From Isotricha intestinalis (taxonomy: Eukaryota; Ciliophora; Litostomatea; Vestibuliferida; Isotrichidae), in NCBI GenBank assembly GCA_023807065.1, contig JAJJLU010003575.1, forward strand, positions 1-50,097: 50,097 nucleotides of DNA. Direction: 5' to 3'. This document shows, in pieces, positions 46,482 through 50,097 of the stretch. A model generated the notes under the pieces. The model made no database searches, was not told the origin of the DNA, and saw only the letters and a program-made list of their open reading frames with translations. How positions within the stretch are numbered: position 1 is the first letter of the stretch; every line of letters starts with the position of its first letter. The position numbers were made by a program, and so were the translations under genes.

Positions 46482-48245
46482 TTATTTTTTATTTCTAACA
46501 TTTTTCTTATTTAAAGGTTTTTTATTTTTATCAGAATTTCCTTTTTTATTTACTGGAGAAACAGAACGTAAAATTCTTTCTCTTTCTTTATTAATATTTT
46601 GAAATCTTCCAGGTCTAATTTCATTTTCTTTTGAAGCAGCTCTTTTTTTTTCTTCTTTCATTGAATCTCTATAATAAGGATCATAATTAATATGTCCTTT
46701 CTTATTTATAAAACCTTTATTTATTAAATCTTTTTTAATAACTTGATTTTGAAAAAATCCTTTTAAATTTTCATCTAATAAAGGAACATAAAAGTTCATT
46801 TTTGATTTTTCAATATTTGTACAATCTAATATAAACTTTCCTTCTTTTTTTTCTAATTCTAATTTTTTCACATATTCTTCTATTTCACTTTTATTAATTT
46901 TAACATTATAATATTTTGTATTTAAAGGAATTTCAGCTTTATTAACTTTTAATTCTAAATTTCTTTTTAAAATCTCATTTGAAATTATATAACAAGTATA
47001 TAAAATTTTAATTCCTTTATTTTTACTTTTAACAAAGAATAATTTAGAAAGAATAGAAGAAAAAAATCCCATTTTTAAAAAATCTATATTTTCCTTTAAA
47101 GTATTTTTATATTTTTCAACTAAATCAACATTAGTATGATTAATTTTAGGAAAGGGTTTATAATCATAAGTTAAATAAGTGGCTTTAATTCCCATAGGAA
47201 CTTCAATAATATTTATTTTAGAAATATTATCATTAACAATGAAAGCAATTTTAGAATAATTCATACTTAATTCTCCAGAACAAGCAATAGTATGAATAAA
47301 ATAATCTTTTATATCTTTTTCTTCCATTATTCCACCTTTACTTTTTTTCTTTGTTCCTAAAAGAGAATAATGATGAGAAAAATTAGATAAAGTTGATTGA
47401 GATTCTAATAAGAATGTATCTGTTAATAAAAATATTCTATTTAATTTCATCATTGAATTTGAATCTGGAAATTTTGAAGTTATGTCACTATATTTTATTA
47501 TTATATTTGCATTATATGATAATTTTATTTCAGTTATGAAATCTATGAAATCTTGTAATGGATTTATATCTATTGTTTCTTCGATAAAACATATAAAATA
47601 ATCATAAACTTTAAAACTTAAAGTTATGTTATTAAATAATTTTTCATTTTCTTCTTTTTTTTCTTCATTGTTTTCTTCATTTTTTTCCTCTTTATTTTCT
47701 TCTTTTTGTTTGTTTTTATTATCAGAAGAATTTTTTTCAGGAGATGATTCTTCTTCTTTATAACTTTCACCTTTTTCATATGTTCCATTTCCGAAAATAA
47801 ATTCTTTAGTGTTTTCTTTATTTTTTAAAAGCAATGTTATTTTTCTTGATTTTTCTTTATATACTGAGTTTTTATTTAAAAAAAATATATTTAACTTATT
47901 TACAGTTTCAAACATTTCTTCATATTTTTGTTCTTCTTCTGTAAATATTGGATTTTCTAAACTAATAAATTCATAAAAAGCTTTATTACTTTCTGAACAT
48001 ATACTATTTACAAAAAGAAGAATATTAATTAAATTATTATCAGTTGATAATTTAATTTTGTTCCATAAATATTTAAAAGTTAACAAAAAAGATAAATCTT
48101 CAATTGAATTTATATCTTTTAAATGTTCATATCCGAATTTTTTAATTTCTTCATTAGTTAATTCTAGAGAATATAAAACATTAAAATTTCCTAAGGCTAA
48201 AACTCTAGGAGGGATTTCAGTAGTTTTCTTTTTTTGATTCTTCAT
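46482..48245 (-). CDS. Conserved-looking protein of unknown function
   Basis: This is a 587-residue protein from a clear ATG to TAA. Residues 1-150 form a globular helical region beginning PPRVLALGNFNVLYSLELTN. Residues about 158-205 are a Lys/Glu linker. Residues about 205-430 look like a folded domain with an alternating strand/helix pattern (DYFIHTIACSGELSMNYSKI; KINIIEVPMGIKATYLTYDY; INHTNVDLVEKYKNTLKENI), which I think recurs in ciliate proteins but cannot name. The last 60 residues are very basic (ERERILRSVSPVNKKGNSDK). No catalytic motif is visible. Its stop lies 79 bp from the start of the dead myotubularin, in the same direction. Confidence 0.6.
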   Translation of the reverse strand: MKNQKKKTTEIPPRVLALGNFNVLYSLELTNEEIKKFGYEHLKDINSIEDLSFLLTFKYLWNKIKLSTDNNLINILLFVNSICSESNKAFYEFISLENPIFTEEEQKYEEMFETVNKLNIFFLNKNSVYKEKSRKITLLLKNKENTKEFIFGNGTYEKGESYKEEESSPEKNSSDNKNKQKEENKEEKNEENNEEKKEENEKLFNNITLSFKVYDYFICFIEETIDINPLQDFIDFITEIKLSYNANIIIKYSDITSKFPDSNSMMKLNRIFLLTDTFLLESQSTLSNFSHHYSLLGTKKKSKGGIMEEKDIKDYFIHTIACSGELSMNYSKIAFIVNDNISKINIIEVPMGIKATYLTYDYKPFPKINHTNVDLVEKYKNTLKENIDFLKMGFFSSILSKLFFVKSKNKGIKILYTCYIISNEILKRNLELKVNKAEIPLNTKYYNVKINKSEIEEYVKKLELEKKEGKFILDCTNIEKSKMNFYVPLLDENLKGFFQNQVIKKDLINKGFINKKGHINYDPYYRDSMKEEKKRAASKENEIRPGRFQNINKERERILRSVSPVNKKGNSDKNKKPLNKKNVRNKK

Positions 48246-48340
48246 ATTTAATTTTATTTTTATTTAATTAAAAAAATGTTTAAATTATATATGAATTATT
48301 TTGAATATTTTTAAATATATTAATAATTTAATTGAAATAA
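48246..48340. promoter_or_regulatory. Short bidirectional promoter region
   Basis: 95 bp separate the divergent start codons of the unknown minus-strand gene and the lipid-anchor-type plus-strand gene. It is nearly all A/T, with no specific element recognised. Confidence 0.4.
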
Positions 48341-48873
48341 ATGGGAAATCAAACTTTTTGTAATTGTGTTTCTCTTCATCCTAAACCAGAAAAAACAATT
48401 GATTTAGGAAAAATGATTAAAAATGTTGAAAAAGGAAATAATCTAGGAAGTATGAATAATTCTAATAGTTTAATGAAAAAAAATTCAAATAATAAAGATG
48501 AACAAACAAATATTATTTCTTTAAGAAAATCTAAAACAAATAATGAAAATGAAATAAATACTAATAAAAATAATAACAACAATAAAAATAATAATACTAA
48601 TACTAATACTAATACTAATAATACTAATATTACTAATAATAATAATCAATTCTAATTGAAAACAAGGACTCTAAAAATCAATTGGTTTTAAATAATAAAA
48701 ATAATTATGATACTTTAGAGAATAATGTTTCTTTATCTCTTATTGACATTAAATCAAAAAGAGAACAAAATTTACAAAAATTAGGTTTTGATGTTAAAGG
48801 ACGAAAAAGTTTTGAATATAATGACCCTTGTTTATCTTTTGTTAAAATTAATAAAAAAAAGAAAAATAATTAA
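48341..48873 (+). pseudogene. Small acylation-type protein, frame broken in a trinucleotide repeat
   Basis: The ATG at 48341 begins MGNQTFCNCVSLHPKPEKT, with Gly2 and Cys7/Cys9 as in N-myristoylated, palmitoylated proteins. The frame runs through an Asn/Lys/Thr-rich segment and stops at 48653-48655 after 104 residues. A different frame is open from 48646 to 48873 and reads LIENKDSKNQLVLNNKNNY, KSKREQNLQKLGFDVKGRKS and FEYNDPCLSFVKINK before TAA. The two halves look like one protein of about 175 residues separated by a shift inside (AAT/ACT)n. This may be a sequencing or assembly slip rather than a true mutation. No splice signals fit, so an intron is unlikely. A membrane-attached adaptor is the best guess. 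Confidence 0.55.
48590..48650 (+). repeat. Trinucleotide repeat (AAT/ACT)n
   Basis: A run of AAT and ACT codons (coding Asn and Thr) ends just before the premature TAA of the acylation-type gene. The two reading frames of that gene swap within or next to it, so an indel in the repeat is the simplest explanation. Confidence 0.8.
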
Positions 48874-49811
48874 TAATTTTATTATTAACATTGTATTTTT
48901 AAGAAAATAATTCATTCAAATATGGGTGAATATGTATTTATTTATAAATAAATAATTTTGGAAAAGGTAGATTATTTTTTCTTTATTGTTTAGATTAAAT
49001 TTTTATATAAGTTAAACATATAAAAAAATATTTTCTTTTTAAATAAAAATTTCTTTTGACAAAATACACAATAATAATAATTAAAAAATTAAAAAAAAAA
49101 AGAAAAAGGAAAACAACAAATTTCAACTACTATTTTTTTAATAATAATAAGTTATGATACTTATATAAAAATTATATGTAAAAAAAACAAATAAAAAAAG
49201 AAAAAAAATAATAGTAAAAATGAAAATATAATTCTTCAATATATCCAAAAGAAATTAAAACTGGAACAAAATAACAATATGAGTAGAATTAATTTAAAAA
49301 TAATAGAATTGAATAGAAAAAAATATTGATATAGTAAGTCAAGAAGTATTTAAAATAATAAAAAGAATTTATTATAAAAAACCTCAATGTAAATATTTAT
49401 TTATGATATTATATTTTGTTTGTTATATTAAGAAATTGTTCTTTAAAAATTGATAAAAAAATATTTATTTTTTTTAGTTGAAAATCAAAAAGATTTAGAA
49501 GATTATTTTTTGTAATATGATTATTTAAAGAGAAGTCTCTTTTATTGAAGGAAATAAATTTGATTTGGATAATTGATTATTTTTATGGCAAATTTGAATG
49601 TTTAAAGCTTATAAAATATCTTGTCTTAAATATGTATAATAAATTTGAAAAAATTATTAATTAAATATAATAAGTTTTAGAGGAAAAAATGAAAACACAC
49701 CGAAATTCAAATTAACTTTTATATAAAAATAATAATTATCCTTTTTGGATTTTTTAAAATAAATAAAATATTTAAATAATGAATAAATATTATAAATATT
49801 GTTTTGAATAA
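48874..49811. other. Gap with decayed coding sequence
   Basis: This 938-bp region has no intact gene. A relic at 49313-49453 is listed separately. Further short stretches read as protein (for example VENQKDLEDYF at about 49480-49510) but are cut by stops. The final 100 bases before 49812 are A+T-rich and probably contain the promoter of the last gene. Confidence 0.45.
49313..49453 (+). pseudogene. Decayed coding fragment
   Basis: The open stretch of 46 codons reads IEKNIDIVSQEVFKIIKRIY, YKKPQCKYLFMILYFVCYIK and KLFFKN before TGA, with no convincing start. It has the residue mix of a real protein but no continuation, so it is likely a relic. The family is not recognised. Confidence 0.3.
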
Positions 49812-50097
49812 ATGGATATCAAATGTTTTGGATTTTATTTTATAGTTAGTATTATATTCACTCCATTATTTTATATCACTCCTGATTCAGAGAAAAATTA
49901 TATTGAAGCAGTTTATAAAAAATGGAAAAAAAATCCAATTTATAAAATAAGTACAGACGAAACTAGTGGATATGAACCATATGAATTTTTTAATCAAGAA
50001 GAAATAGAAAAAACATTTTGTGATTGTACATTTATATCTTCTTATAAAAAGCCTTCAAGTGGTAAATGTAGTGATATTCAAAAAGAATATGGTTGTA
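49812..50097 (+). CDS. Secreted or membrane protein, N-terminal part (3' end outside window)
   Basis: The ATG at 49812 begins MDIKCFGFYFIVSIIFTPLF, a signal-peptide-like hydrophobic segment, and the frame stays open for 95 codons to the window end. The mature part, SEKNYIEAVYKKWKKNPIYK followed by a Cys-rich region (FCDCTFISSYKKP, GKCSDIQKEYGC), resembles the N-terminal ectodomain of large membrane proteins I associate with ciliates (aromatic-x-x-W … PI-x-I … Cys-rich), but no name can be given. N-terminal truncation is not suspected; the gene continues past the window. Confidence 0.65.
   Translation, partial: MDIKCFGFYFIVSIIFTPLFYITPDSEKNYIEAVYKKWKKNPIYKISTDETSGYEPYEFFNQEEIEKTFCDCTFISSYKKPSSGKCSDIQKEYGC

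Noticed and set aside
46403..46501. N-terminal hydrophobic extension of the myotubularin-like protein
   Set aside because: It overlaps the upstream gene's end, is T-rich intergenic sequence and would add an unexpected membrane segment.
1..50097. tRNA, rRNA or telomeric repeats
   Set aside because: No GC-rich clover-leaf-like segment, rRNA-like stretch or tandem telomere motif could be seen by reading both strands.

Overview
The window is almost entirely one stretch of very A+T-rich eukaryotic DNA (about four fifths A+T by eye) packed with short-intergenic, nearly intron-free protein genes. The gene set (GCN2-type eIF2-alpha kinase, ribosomal protein eS10, an EF-hand/PH/kinase of the CDPK7 type, a huge multi-membrane PAS protein of the type abundant in ciliates, B-box/Kelch, arrestin-like, PWWP and myotubularin-like proteins, many Asn/Lys-rich proteins), the ultra-short introns (24 and 35 nt) and the almost exclusive use of TAA stops suggest a ciliate macronuclear genome read with the standard code. 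A litostome/rumen-type ciliate is my best guess, because the first ~550 bases are an unrelated, far more GC-rich bacterial fragment, as expected from a gut metagenome assembly. The lineage call is inference.

Layout. 1-~555: 3' end of a bacterial membrane acyltransferase gene plus its terminator-like hairpin, joined abruptly to the eukaryotic DNA and cutting off the end of the first eukaryotic gene. 556-8014: minus-strand genes (secreted protein, coiled-coil protein, small protein, GYF-like protein, pseudo-receiver/kinase/DUF547 fusion). 8466-10520: plus-strand membrane phosphatase/sulfatase-fold protein (DUF229). 10962-12708: small basic/acidic protein and a two-exon zinc-knuckle protein. 12869-13366: small unknown gene, followed by a 1.2 kb gap holding decayed coding sequence. 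14584-16023: coiled-coil protein. 16627-19443: eS10 and the EF-hand/PH/kinase. 19873-26557: arrestin-like protein divergent from the 1849-residue PAS/membrane protein. 26822-35737: minus-strand run (Asn-rich protein, a 16-residue-repeat protein, two proteins of unknown role, PWWP protein). 36717-42099: plus-strand run (second GYF-like protein, GCN2, basic coiled-coil protein). 42210-48245: minus-strand run (Ubl/B-box/Kelch protein with a 35-nt intron, catalytically dead myotubularin, conserved unknown protein). 48341-48873: small, probably lipid-anchored protein broken by a frameshift in a trinucleotide repeat. 49812-end: start of a secreted or membrane protein.

The genes do not form an operon or one pathway. 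The common theme is eukaryotic signalling: three protein kinases, one of them the amino-acid-starvation/eIF2 kinase, a phosphoinositide pseudophosphatase, calcium sensing and a PAS-type membrane sensor. Gaps of several hundred bases often carry short fragments that still read like protein but are broken by stops or shifts, so gene decay appears common here.

The most useful new points are the two ultra-short introns, which repair two genes (one reunites a split pair of CxxC zinc knuckles, the other supplies a missing ATG and an acylation-type N-terminus), the dead CX5R motif of the myotubularin, the pseudo-receiver/kinase/DUF547 architecture, the shared GYF-like module in two genes, and the bacterial/eukaryotic junction.
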